From positions 1 to 6,596 of the forward strand of contig CAMZCW010000131.1 of assembly GCA_947305045.1 (NCBI GenBank): a DNA stretch of 6,596 bases, read 5' to 3'. This stretch comes from an uncultured Bacteroidales bacterium (GTDB taxonomy: Bacteria; Bacteroidota; Bacteroidia; Bacteroidales; UBA932). Made by a program: the position numbers and the translations under genes. Shown in pieces: positions 1 through 6,596 of the stretch (position 1 is the stretch's first letter; the number at the start of each line of letters is the position of its first letter). Below the pieces are notes generated by a model. It did not search any database. It was not told the origin of the DNA and saw only the letters and a list, made by a program, of their open reading frames with translations.

Positions 1-996
1 CAGTGGATCGACGAAGGCCGTCCCACGCCGCCTGCCGCCAAGAAAGGCACGGTGAAGGAGATTGACATCAAGCCGGACTACATTGCCTTCCTCAAAAAGT
101 TCAAAGGGGACTACTCCAACCTGAAGATCGCCTTCGACCTTTCCAACGGCATGGCCACCCTCTTTGCCAAGGAAATCTACAAAGGAGAAAATGCCACCTA
201 TCTCTTTGACGAGATGGACGGCAGCTTCCCCAATCATGAGCCCAACCCGCTGGTAGCCAAGAACGTAGAACCCCTCAAGAAACTGGTTGCGGAAACCGGG
301 GCGGATGTAGGCGTCATTTACGACGGTGACGCAGACCGCGTCATGTTCGTGGACGACAAAGCCCGCTTTGTGGCTCCGGACCTGGTGATTGCCCTGATGG
401 CCCGCTATTTCTGCGACGAACGGGGAGAGAAGAATCCGCGTGTGCTGCAGGAAATCCGTTCCAGCCTGGCCGTGGCGGAGGAACTCCGCGCCAAATACAA
501 TGCAGACGTTCACACCTGGCGTGTGGGCCGTGCTTTCGCTGCTCCCAAACTCCGTGAGATTGACGGCCTCTGGGGCGGGGAACTGGCCGGTCACTATTAC
601 TTCAAGGATTTCTTCTACAGCGACAGCGGCATGCTCGCCAGCATCATTGTCCTCCGGATTGTGAGCGCCCTCAAAAAGCAGGGCATCAAACTCTCGGAAG
701 AAATGGACCGCCTCACCGGCTATGAGAATTCCGGAGAAATCAACTACAAGGTTGAGGACAAGAAGGGCGCCATGGATGCCGTGAAGGCGTATTTCGAAGG
801 CGAGGAAAAGCCCACCAAGGTGATGGACTTTGACGGTTATCGCCTGGAATTCCCGGGCTGGTGGTTCAACATCCGTCCTTCCAACACGGAACCCTATCTT
901 CGCTTCATCTGTGAGGCCACCTCGCAGGAACTCCTGAAAGAGAAAATTGCCCATGCAGACGCCATCATCGTGGGCCAGTTCGGCGGCAAGCGGTAA
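1..996 (+). CDS. Phosphomannomutase/phosphoglucomutase, 5' end outside window
   Basis: Cytoplasmic alpha-D-phosphohexomutase that interconverts mannose or glucose 1- and 6-phosphates and supplies nucleotide sugars for polysaccharide and glycan synthesis. The frame is open from base 1, so 331 codons are visible; an internal GTG at 52 is not the start. Seen in visible-residue numbering: the magnesium loop DGDADR at 108-113, the sugar-binding loop GGELAGH at 192-198 followed by YYFKDFFYSDSG, and the phosphate-binding loop RPSNTEP at 292-298. Spacing between these loops matches the family (about 460 residues), so roughly 130 residues are missing, including the domain I phosphoserine loop. Activity therefore cannot be checked here. 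The gene ends 3 bases before the M23-LysM gene, which suggests cotranscription. The motifs do not decide between mannose and glucose preference, so I give no symbol. Confidence 0.93.
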   Translation, partial: QWIDEGRPTPPAAKKGTVKEIDIKPDYIAFLKKFKGDYSNLKIAFDLSNGMATLFAKEIYKGENATYLFDEMDGSFPNHEPNPLVAKNVEPLKKLVAETGADVGVIYDGDADRVMFVDDKARFVAPDLVIALMARYFCDERGEKNPRVLQEIRSSLAVAEELRAKYNADVHTWRVGRAFAAPKLREIDGLWGGELAGHYYFKDFFYSDSGMLASIIVLRIVSALKKQGIKLSEEMDRLTGYENSGEINYKVEDKKGAMDAVKAYFEGEEKPTKVMDFDGYRLEFPGWWFNIRPSNTEPYLRFICEATSQELLKEKIAHADAIIVGQFGGKR

Positions 997-999
997 CGG

Positions 1000-2046
1000 A
1001 TGAAGAAAAAAATTGTACTCTTTATAGCGGCTGTGTGGGTCTCTCTGCCTGTTTTTGCACAAGAGGAGGACCACACGGCCGATTCTCTGCGTCATGCATT
1101 CGGGCGCCAGGAAGTAAAATCCAATACGCAGCCCGGCACCGACTATGCAGATACGCTGGATACCGGCAACCCCGCCATCAAGGTGGTCCTGTACAACAAC
1201 GGCACTTATCGGTACGTGAAAGATCCTTCCGCCGTAGCCGATACCACGATATTTACGGAATTCTGGGACGAGCGTGCGGTAAATCCGTATCGGCAGGCGC
1301 CGGACTTTATTCCGGACCAGTTTTCCATCTGGGTGCTGGATTCCCTGGATACCTATTGCTGCCCGTATCAGACGACAGTTCGTTCCAAATTCGGGTACAG
1401 GCATGGCCGCAGGCATCAGGGCGTTGATTTACCGTATCCCAAAGGAACGCCTGTTCCGGTCGCTTTCTCCGGCAAAGTTCGCATTTCAGACTACGTCGGC
1501 GGTTACGGCAACCTGGTCGTGGTCCGTCATGCCAGTGGCCTGGAGACCTTCTATGCCCACCTGTCCCAACGTAACGTGAGTGCCGGAGATTGGGTGAGCG
1601 CCGGCGATATCATCGGCCTGGGAGGTTCTACAGGCCGTTCTTCCGGACCGCATCTGCATTTTGAAACCCGGTACAGGGGCGCCGCCTTTGACCCCTCCTG
1701 GCTAATCGACTTTGAAACCGGTATCTTGCGGCACCGCCTGCTCAAGGTGCGCAGCTGGTACTTCAATCCCAACCAGCGCTATGTGCAGGATGTGGACGAT
1801 GAAGACGAAATCTTCCGTACGGATGAAGAAGACCGTATCCAGGCAGAGCAGAAAGCCCGGGAAGAGGCTGCTGCCCGTGCCCGGGCAGAGGCAGCAGCGC
1901 AGAAGTATCACACCATCCGCAACGGCGACACCCTGTCCGGCATCGCCAAGAAGTATCATACCACGGTAAGGCGTATCTGTGCGCTCAATCCCGGACTTAC
2001 GGAAAGGACCGTGCTTAAACTGGGACGGAAGATCCGCGTGCGTTAG
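1000..2046 (+). CDS. Secreted M23 peptidoglycan endopeptidase with C-terminal LysM domain
   Basis: Predicted zinc endopeptidase of the LytM/M23 family that cuts peptidoglycan cross-bridges outside the cytoplasm. Of 348 residues, 1-20 form a signal peptide (KKK, hydrophobic core, VFA before Q21). An N-terminal region with VVLYNNGTYRYV precedes the M23 domain, about 125-238. Its active site is complete: H139 and D143 (HQGVDL), H187 (YAHLS), H218 and H220 (HLHFE), plus the GGSTGRSSGP turn. An Ala/Glu/Arg-rich, probably helical linker (about 270-301) leads to a LysM wall-binding domain (302-348, YHTIRNGDTLSGIAKKYHT). ATG 1000 lies 3 bases after the mutase stop and is followed directly by a good signal peptide, so the start is secure. 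The preceding Shine-Dalgarno is poor, as usual in Bacteroidota. LysM presumably tethers the enzyme to the wall; the exact bond cut is not inferable. Confidence 0.92.
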   Translation: MKKKIVLFIAAVWVSLPVFAQEEDHTADSLRHAFGRQEVKSNTQPGTDYADTLDTGNPAIKVVLYNNGTYRYVKDPSAVADTTIFTEFWDERAVNPYRQAPDFIPDQFSIWVLDSLDTYCCPYQTTVRSKFGYRHGRRHQGVDLPYPKGTPVPVAFSGKVRISDYVGGYGNLVVVRHASGLETFYAHLSQRNVSAGDWVSAGDIIGLGGSTGRSSGPHLHFETRYRGAAFDPSWLIDFETGILRHRLLKVRSWYFNPNQRYVQDVDDEDEIFRTDEEDRIQAEQKAREEAAARARAEAAAQKYHTIRNGDTLSGIAKKYHTTVRRICALNPGLTERTVLKLGRKIRVR

Positions 2047-2601
2047 CTATTTGAGCTTGGAATTGTAGTGAGGATGAACTTTTCCTTTCTGTATGTTCTG
2101 CAGTTTGGAGGAGATCATCTTCTTGCGTATAGGGGCGGCATGGTCCGTGAACAGGTCTCCGTCCAGGTGCGACAATTCATGCTGGATCATGCGGGCGGCA
2201 AAGTTGTCAAACTCCTCCGTTACCTGCTGTAAATCCTCGTTGTAGTACCGTACAGTCATCTTTTTGGGGCGTACTACGTCGCAATAAACACCGGGAATGC
2301 TCAGGCATCCTTCCGAATAGGTGACTTTTTCTTCGCTCTCCTCCAGGATTTCCGGATTGATGAGCGTGCGGCGGAACCCCTTCAGGTAGTCATAGGTTTC
2401 CGATACGACGTCTCCGTCCACAATGACTACGCGGAGGCTCACGCCAATCTGCGGCGCGGCCAGACCGCAGCCATCCGCCACTACCAGCGTGTCTTTAAGG
2501 TCTTGCACCAGGGCTGCGATGCCCGCTTTGTCTGTCAGGTCCGCCGGAGCGGCCGTTTTGCGCAGGATCTCTGCGCCGTAAAGGTAGATGGGTCTGATCA
2601 T
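2047..2601 (-). CDS. def: Peptide deformylase
   Basis: Metal-dependent cytoplasmic enzyme that removes the formyl group from the N-terminal methionine of new proteins. The 184 residues match usual family length. All three family motifs are present: GCGLAAPQ at 44-51, EGCLS at 97-101 with metal ligand C99, and HELSH at 141-145 with ligands H141 and H145 and catalytic E142. The usual motif three is HExDH; here the fourth position is Ser144 (codon TCG), a departure that leaves the ligands intact. The ATG overlaps the upstream ruvX stop as ATGA (2598-2601), so translation is probably coupled. An A7 tract covers the start. The stop (complement of CTA, 2047-2049) touches the stop of the convergent M23-LysM gene with no base between. 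Confidence 0.95.
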   Translation of the reverse strand: MIRPIYLYGAEILRKTAAPADLTDKAGIAALVQDLKDTLVVADGCGLAAPQIGVSLRVVIVDGDVVSETYDYLKGFRRTLINPEILEESEEKVTYSEGCLSIPGVYCDVVRPKKMTVRYYNEDLQQVTEEFDNFAARMIQHELSHLDGDLFTDHAAPIRKKMISSKLQNIQKGKVHPHYNSKLK

Positions 2602-3083
2602 TTTTTTCTTCTTGTCTTGTTCATGGACAAACTGTCGGGAACGGACGAGGGATCCACTGCCAGGGAACCGCCGTTTTCCCGGTCCAGGAAACTTTGCAGG
2701 ATGATGGCGGCCGATATCTTGTCCACTTCTTTTTTATCCCTGCGCTGGGAGGATTTCATGCCGCCGTCTATCATGATGCGGTGGGCGAGTACGGACGTAA
2801 ACCGTTCGTCCTCAAGGGTGACGGGCGTATCCGGGAACGCTTTGTCCAGTTGTTTCAGGAAGGCCTGTACGTCTTTGAGGGCCTCCGACGGACTGCCGTC
2901 CATATTTACCGGGTAGCCCACTACAAAGCGTAGGATTCTCTCACGATTGGCGTAATTTTTGAGATAATCTATTAACTTTGTAGAATCAACTGTTTCCAGG
3001 GCAGAAGCAAAGATGCCAAGAGGATCACTGGCCGCCAGGCCGGTTCTCCTTCTCCCATAGTCTATGCCGATAATTCTGTCCAT
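2598..3083 (-). CDS. ruvX: RuvX/YqgF family, putative pre-16S rRNA nuclease
   Basis: RNase H-fold protein of the YqgF family. Family members are implicated in maturing the 5' end of 16S rRNA and were earlier called putative Holliday junction resolvases. In 161 residues the family blocks appear in order: GIDYGRRRTGLA at 6-17 with acidic D8, VVGYPVNMDGS at 54-64, LEDERFTSVLAHR at 90-102, and DKISAAIILQSFL at 121-133 with acidic D121. The catalytic acids (D8, an acid of the EDER block, D121) are retained. The family usually ends just after the last block, near 138 residues; here about 28 more residues follow (134-161), Ser/Pro-rich and ending in a basic TRRKK tail. It is first in a two-gene unit with def, overlapping by ATGA. 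A strong candidate promoter lies 11-18 bases upstream of the start, which implies a very short leader. Confidence 0.93.
   Translation of the reverse strand: MDRIIGIDYGRRRTGLAASDPLGIFASALETVDSTKLIDYLKNYANRERILRFVVGYPVNMDGSPSEALKDVQAFLKQLDKAFPDTPVTLEDERFTSVLAHRIMIDGGMKSSQRRDKKEVDKISAAIILQSFLDRENGGSLAVDPSSVPDSLSMNKTRRKK
2973..2980 (+). promoter_or_regulatory. Possible -7 element for the plus-strand operon, inside ruvX
   Basis: TAACTTTG fits the Bacteroidota -7 consensus TAnnTTTG on the plus strand, antisense to ruvX. It would give the operon starting at 3111 a leader of about 120-125 bases. The upstream -33 box is poor: an ATTG at 2946-2949 lies 23 bases away, slightly too far. A chance match is quite possible. 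Confidence 0.2.
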
Positions 3084-3084
3084 T

Positions 3085-3093
3085 TACAGTTTG
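3085..3093 (+). promoter_or_regulatory. Imperfect -7 element for the plus-strand operon
   Basis: TACAGTTTG resembles TAnnTTTG but has three spacer bases instead of two, and I see no clear TTTG about 20 bases upstream. If used, transcription would begin roughly 10 bases before the ATG at 3111. It shares the palindrome TTTGCAAA (3090-3097) with the stronger element on the other strand. Confidence 0.2.
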
Positions 3094-3101
3094 CAAATAT
3101 A
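3094..3101 (-). promoter_or_regulatory. Bacteroidota-type -7 element of the ruvX-def promoter
   Basis: On the minus strand these bases read TATATTTG, a perfect match to the TAnnTTTG element used by the Bacteroidota primary sigma factor. It ends 10 bases before the ruvX start codon, so the mRNA would be nearly leaderless (a few bases). The upstream TTTG box is not convincing: a TTTG at 3119-3116 is only 14 bases away instead of about 20. It lies in the 27-base gap between divergent genes, where a promoter is required, which raises confidence. Confidence 0.55.
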
Positions 3102-3110
3102 CGAATAATT

Positions 3111-3953
3111 ATGGACAAAGAAGATAAGAAGGCCAGCAACTTGCGTCTTACTCTGTTGGATGCCACTTCCCATGAGCGGCTCTGGAGCCTTCGTTTCTCC
3201 AGGACCCGCTTCATTATTGCCAATATCTCCATGGCAGTAGTGATTTTTTGGGTGATTTTCTGCCTGATTGCTTTTACGCCCATCCGTACCTTCATTCCCG
3301 GCTATCCCAATGCCCAGTCCCGCAGACAGGCCGTGCAGAATGCCCAGCGCATAGACTCCCTGCAAACCCGCATTCTGCAGTGGGAACTGTACACGGAAAA
3401 CCTGCGCCGTGTGGTGGCAGGGGAGGACCCTATCCGCCTGGACACCCTCATGCTGGGGCGTGAAGGCTCGCGTGCGGTGTCGGATGCCCGTTACCTGGCC
3501 ATCCGGGATTCCCTTCTCAGGGCCGATGTCGTGCACGAAGAACAATTTGGCCTGGCGTCGGGCCGCCGCCGGAATCTTCCCATCGAGGCCATGGCTTTTT
3601 ACACCCCGGTAAAGGGGGTCGTTTCCAAGGGATTTGACCGTGGCCTGCATCCCTGGGTGGATGTCACGGCTCGTGTCGGCAGCCCGGTGATGGCGGTCCT
3701 GGATGGAAGTGTGGTTTATACATCCTGGTCACAGGACAGCGGCTACACGCTGGTACTCCAGCACGGAAGCGACCTGTTGTCCATTTACAAGAATAACCAA
3801 AAGTTGTTGCATAAAACCGGGGATGTGGTTAAAGCCGGCACCCCGGTGGCCATGCTGGCATCCTCCACCTCGCTTACCAAGGGAGACCACCTGCATTTTG
3901 AACTGTGGTACAAGGGTGCGGCGGTAGATCCGGCGCAGTACATAAAATTTTAA
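3111..3953 (+). CDS. Membrane-anchored M23-family protein with degenerate active site
   Basis: The 280 residues have a cytoplasmic, charged N-terminus (1-33), one membrane helix at about 34-55, a helical stretch with Gln/Asn/Arg (67-102) and a periplasmic LytM/M23 domain (about 164-280). Such proteins cleave peptidoglycan or, when degenerate, act as regulators as EnvC does in E. coli. The zinc ligands remain in place: H180 and D184 (HPWVD, usual HxGxD) and H262 with H260 (HLHFELWYKG). The catalytic His of the YxH motif is replaced: the sequence reads YKNN with N228 (codon AAT), where Bacteroidales relatives as I recall them read YKH. The usual GNTG turn and the Gly-Pro before HLH are also lost (ASSTSLTKGD). 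It is likely the first gene of an operon with dxr and rseP, 28 bases upstream of dxr. Reduced or lost hydrolase activity is inferred. Confidence 0.85.
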   Translation: MDKEDKKASNLRLTLLDATSHERLWSLRFSRTRFIIANISMAVVIFWVIFCLIAFTPIRTFIPGYPNAQSRRQAVQNAQRIDSLQTRILQWELYTENLRRVVAGEDPIRLDTLMLGREGSRAVSDARYLAIRDSLLRADVVHEEQFGLASGRRRNLPIEAMAFYTPVKGVVSKGFDRGLHPWVDVTARVGSPVMAVLDGSVVYTSWSQDSGYTLVLQHGSDLLSIYKNNQKLLHKTGDVVKAGTPVAMLASSTSLTKGDHLHFELWYKGAAVDPAQYIKF

Positions 3954-3957
3954 GGAA

Positions 3958-3981
3958 GGAGATACACTCGCTTCGCTCGGT

Positions 3982-3987
<6 letters not shown>
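3958..3987 (+). repeat. Short dispersed-repeat-like element overlapping the dxr start
   Basis: The 30 bases run GGAGATAC, then ACTCGCTTCGCTCG, then GTATGACA. This layout resembles a short intergenic repeat that I recall seeing in many gut bacterial genomes, with a GGAGAT left end, a CGCTTCGCTC core and an ATGACA right end, where the flanking arms vary but stay complementary. Here the arms are ATAC (3962-3965) and GTAT (3980-3983). The minus strand contains GCGAAGC, known to form a very stable DNA mini-hairpin. The dxr ATG (3982-3984) lies within the right arm. Only one copy is in this window, so repeat status is inferred from memory, not shown. Confidence 0.45.
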
Positions 3988-5123
<1,136 letters not shown>

Positions 5124-5127
<4 letters not shown>

Positions 5128-6461
5128 GTCCGGTTTTGATGAAAATACTGCAGGTGATCCTGGCGCTGTCGGGCCTCATCCTTATCCACGAGGCCGGCCA
5201 TTTTGCGTGGGCGCGCCTGTTCCGGATCAAAGTGGATAAATTCTTCCTCTTCTTCGACGTGGGGGGCGTCAAGCTCTTCTCCACCCGCATGGCCTGGTTC
5301 CGGAAGCTGGTGCCTGCCTCGGAGCGCTGGGAAACGGAATATGGCATAGGCTGGCTACCCCTGGGCGGCTATTGCAAGATTGCCGGCATGATAGACGAGT
5401 CCATGGATACGGAGTCCCTCAAACAGCCCCCGCAGGCCTGGGAGTTCCGCACCAAACCGGCCTGGCAGCGCCTGCTGGTGATGAGCGGCGGCGTGCTCAA
5501 CAACTTCCTCCTGGCCATTGTGCTCTTTATTGCCATCCTGGCCATCTGGGGAGACAATTACATGCCCAACACCAGTCCCGTATATGTGGGTGAGCTGGGG
5601 GAGGAACTGGGTTTCCGCACCGGAGACCGCATCCTGCAAATGGACAATTATGTTCCGGACGATTTCCTTTCGCTGCAGGCCGACCTTGCCCGTCGGCAGG
5701 TGGAAAAGGTGACGGTCCTTCGCGATGGGGATACCCTTACGCTGTACATGGACCAGTCGCTGATGGGGGAGGTGGTAAATACCCCCGGTCTTTTTGATAT
5801 CGCCCTGCCGTTTGTGGTGGACAGCATTATGCCGACGTCGCCCAACTATGCCTCTGAACTGGCTGTCGGGGACCGGATTGTGGGACTGGACGGGGCCGAT
5901 ACCCCCTATTTGCAGGATGCCCAGAAAGTACTGCGGGAGCATCCCGACGAGCGCGTTTCTGCAGCGGTCATCCGGGGAAACGATACCCTGGCCATCACCC
6001 TGCAGGCGGACAGCCTGGGCATGCTGGGCGTATTTTTCCGGAATCCGTCCCTGCAGCACCGGACGTACTCCGTCCTGGAGTCGGTGCCGGCCGGTTGCGC
6101 CCTGGCCTGGGATTCGGTGAGCGGGTATCTGCGGGACCTCCGCCTGGTGGCAACGCCTTCTACGGGCGCCTACAAGTCTGTGGGCAGTTTTGTCGCTATC
6201 GGCCAGGTTTTCCCTTCCCAGTGGAACTGGCATCAGTTCCTGTATATCCTGGCCATGCTCTCCATCATGCTGGGCGTCATGAATCTTCTGCCCATTCCGG
6301 GCCTTGACGGCGGACATATCGTGTTCTGCCTGTACGAAATGCTTACGGGTCGCAAACCCAGCGACCGCTTCCTTACCATAGCGCAGCTCATTGGCATGGC
6401 CTTGTTGCTGCTGCTCATGTTCCTGGCCTTTGGCAATGATATTTCCCGATTAATTCATTAG
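5124..6461 (+). CDS. rseP: RseP-type site-2 intramembrane zinc metalloprotease
   Basis: Inner-membrane S2P protease; relatives cut anti-sigma factors and leftover signal peptides within the membrane. With ATG 5124 it has 445 residues, about family length. Features: membrane helix 1 with HEAGH (ligands H22 and H26, catalytic E23), the GxGWLPLGGYCKIAGM reentrant region (74-89), helix 2 at about 116-142, two PDZ domains (about 150-215 and 235-300), helix 3 at about 372-395 containing NLLPIPGLDGG (387-397) with third ligand D395, and helix 4 at about 418-438. Catalytic residues appear complete. Its start overlaps the dxr stop by 4 bases, so translation is probably coupled, and the next gene follows after 2 bases. 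No anti-sigma or sigma gene is in the window, so the substrate is unknown. A GTG at 5118 would add two residues, but AGGAG spacing argues against it. Confidence 0.96.
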
Positions 6462-6463
6462 TT

Positions 6464-6596
6464 ATGAAACTCCATTTTACCCGAATCCTTGCGTGTGCCC
6501 TTGGCGTGCTGGCACTGGCAGGATGTAAAAGTGGCAATAAGAAAGCCTTGCTCCCCAACGTGAGCGGAAAAGCCGGCGAAGTGCTGGTGGTGATTG
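6464..6596 (+). CDS. DUF4837-type lipoprotein, 3' end outside window
   Basis: Only 44 codons are visible. They encode a lipoprotein signal peptide: a short basic start (MKLHFTR), a hydrophobic core and the lipobox LAGC with the lipidated Cys21. This is followed by KSGNKKALLPNVSGKAGEVLVVI. The block LLPNVSGKAGEV resembles the beginning of the DUF4837 family as I recall it, a Bacteroidota lipoprotein family of unknown function often encoded after rseP. The start lies 2 bases after the rseP stop, so it is very likely in the same operon. A position in the outer membrane facing the periplasm is inferred from the lipobox with Lys at +2. Lipoprotein status is secure; the family name rests on a short stretch. 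Confidence 0.75.
   Translation, partial: MKLHFTRILACALGVLALAGCKSGNKKALLPNVSGKAGEVLVVI

Noticed and set aside
52..54. GTG as start of the first gene
   Set aside because: The frame is open back to base 1 and the phosphohexomutase family needs about 130 more residues upstream, including the phosphoserine loop, so this GTG is an internal Val.
2045..2057. AGCT-ATTTG-AGCT hairpin as a terminator
   Set aside because: The stem has only 4 base pairs, is not GC-rich and lacks a T-run, so it is too weak to support.
3084..3650. Minus-strand open frame ending just before the ruvX start
   Set aside because: It looks like an upstream partner of ruvX, but the protein has no family features and covers the coding sequence of the M23-family gene.
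5355..6317. Long open frame antisense to rseP (about 320 codons)
   Set aside because: It is rich in His, Gln, Arg and Gly without any motif or domain, and lies wholly opposite a gene with clear family motifs. It is a by-product of codon bias.

Overview
This window looks like chromosomal DNA from a member of the Bacteroidota, most likely the order Bacteroidales. The reasons are a -7 promoter element of the TAnnTTTG type, A-rich rather than strong Shine-Dalgarno translation starts at most genes, an M23-LysM exoprotein of a type common in this phylum, and a dxr - rseP - DUF4837 lipoprotein gene order. By eye the G+C content is somewhat above 50 percent, which fits an Alistipes-like or uncultured gut Bacteroidales lineage better than Bacteroides itself. 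That genus-level guess is weak.

Layout. Left plus-strand block (1-2046): the C-terminal three quarters of a phosphomannomutase/phosphoglucomutase, followed after 3 bases by a secreted M23 endopeptidase with a C-terminal LysM domain. Middle minus-strand block (2047-3083): ruvX (yqgF) and def (peptide deformylase), read right to left and overlapping by ATGA. The stop codon of def directly abuts the stop codon of the M23-LysM gene. Right plus-strand block (3111-6596): a membrane-anchored M23-family protein, dxr, rseP and the start of a DUF4837-type lipoprotein, tightly packed and probably one operon. Between the divergent blocks lie only 27 bases (3084-3110), which must hold at least the ruvX-def promoter. 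There is no gene-free stretch over 30 bases and no RNA gene, CRISPR array, insertion sequence or phage sequence.

How the genes fit together. Most products serve the envelope or basic growth: sugar-phosphate isomerisation for surface polysaccharide, peptidoglycan cleavage or its control (two M23 proteins), isoprenoid precursors that also feed the undecaprenyl carrier (Dxr), intramembrane proteolysis (RseP) and an outer-membrane-type lipoprotein. RuvX and Def act in rRNA maturation and N-terminal protein processing.

I found no clearly new multi-gene system; this is mainly a housekeeping region. The points most worth a second look are: (1) the membrane M23 protein has lost the catalytic histidine and several flanking motif residues; (2) a short sequence resembling a dispersed intergenic repeat supplies the dxr start codon; (3) the very short divergent promoter region is centred on the palindrome TTTGCAAA; (4) an A7 tract lies exactly in slippery phase at the ruvX/def junction; (5) the deformylase metal motif is HELSH instead of HExDH.
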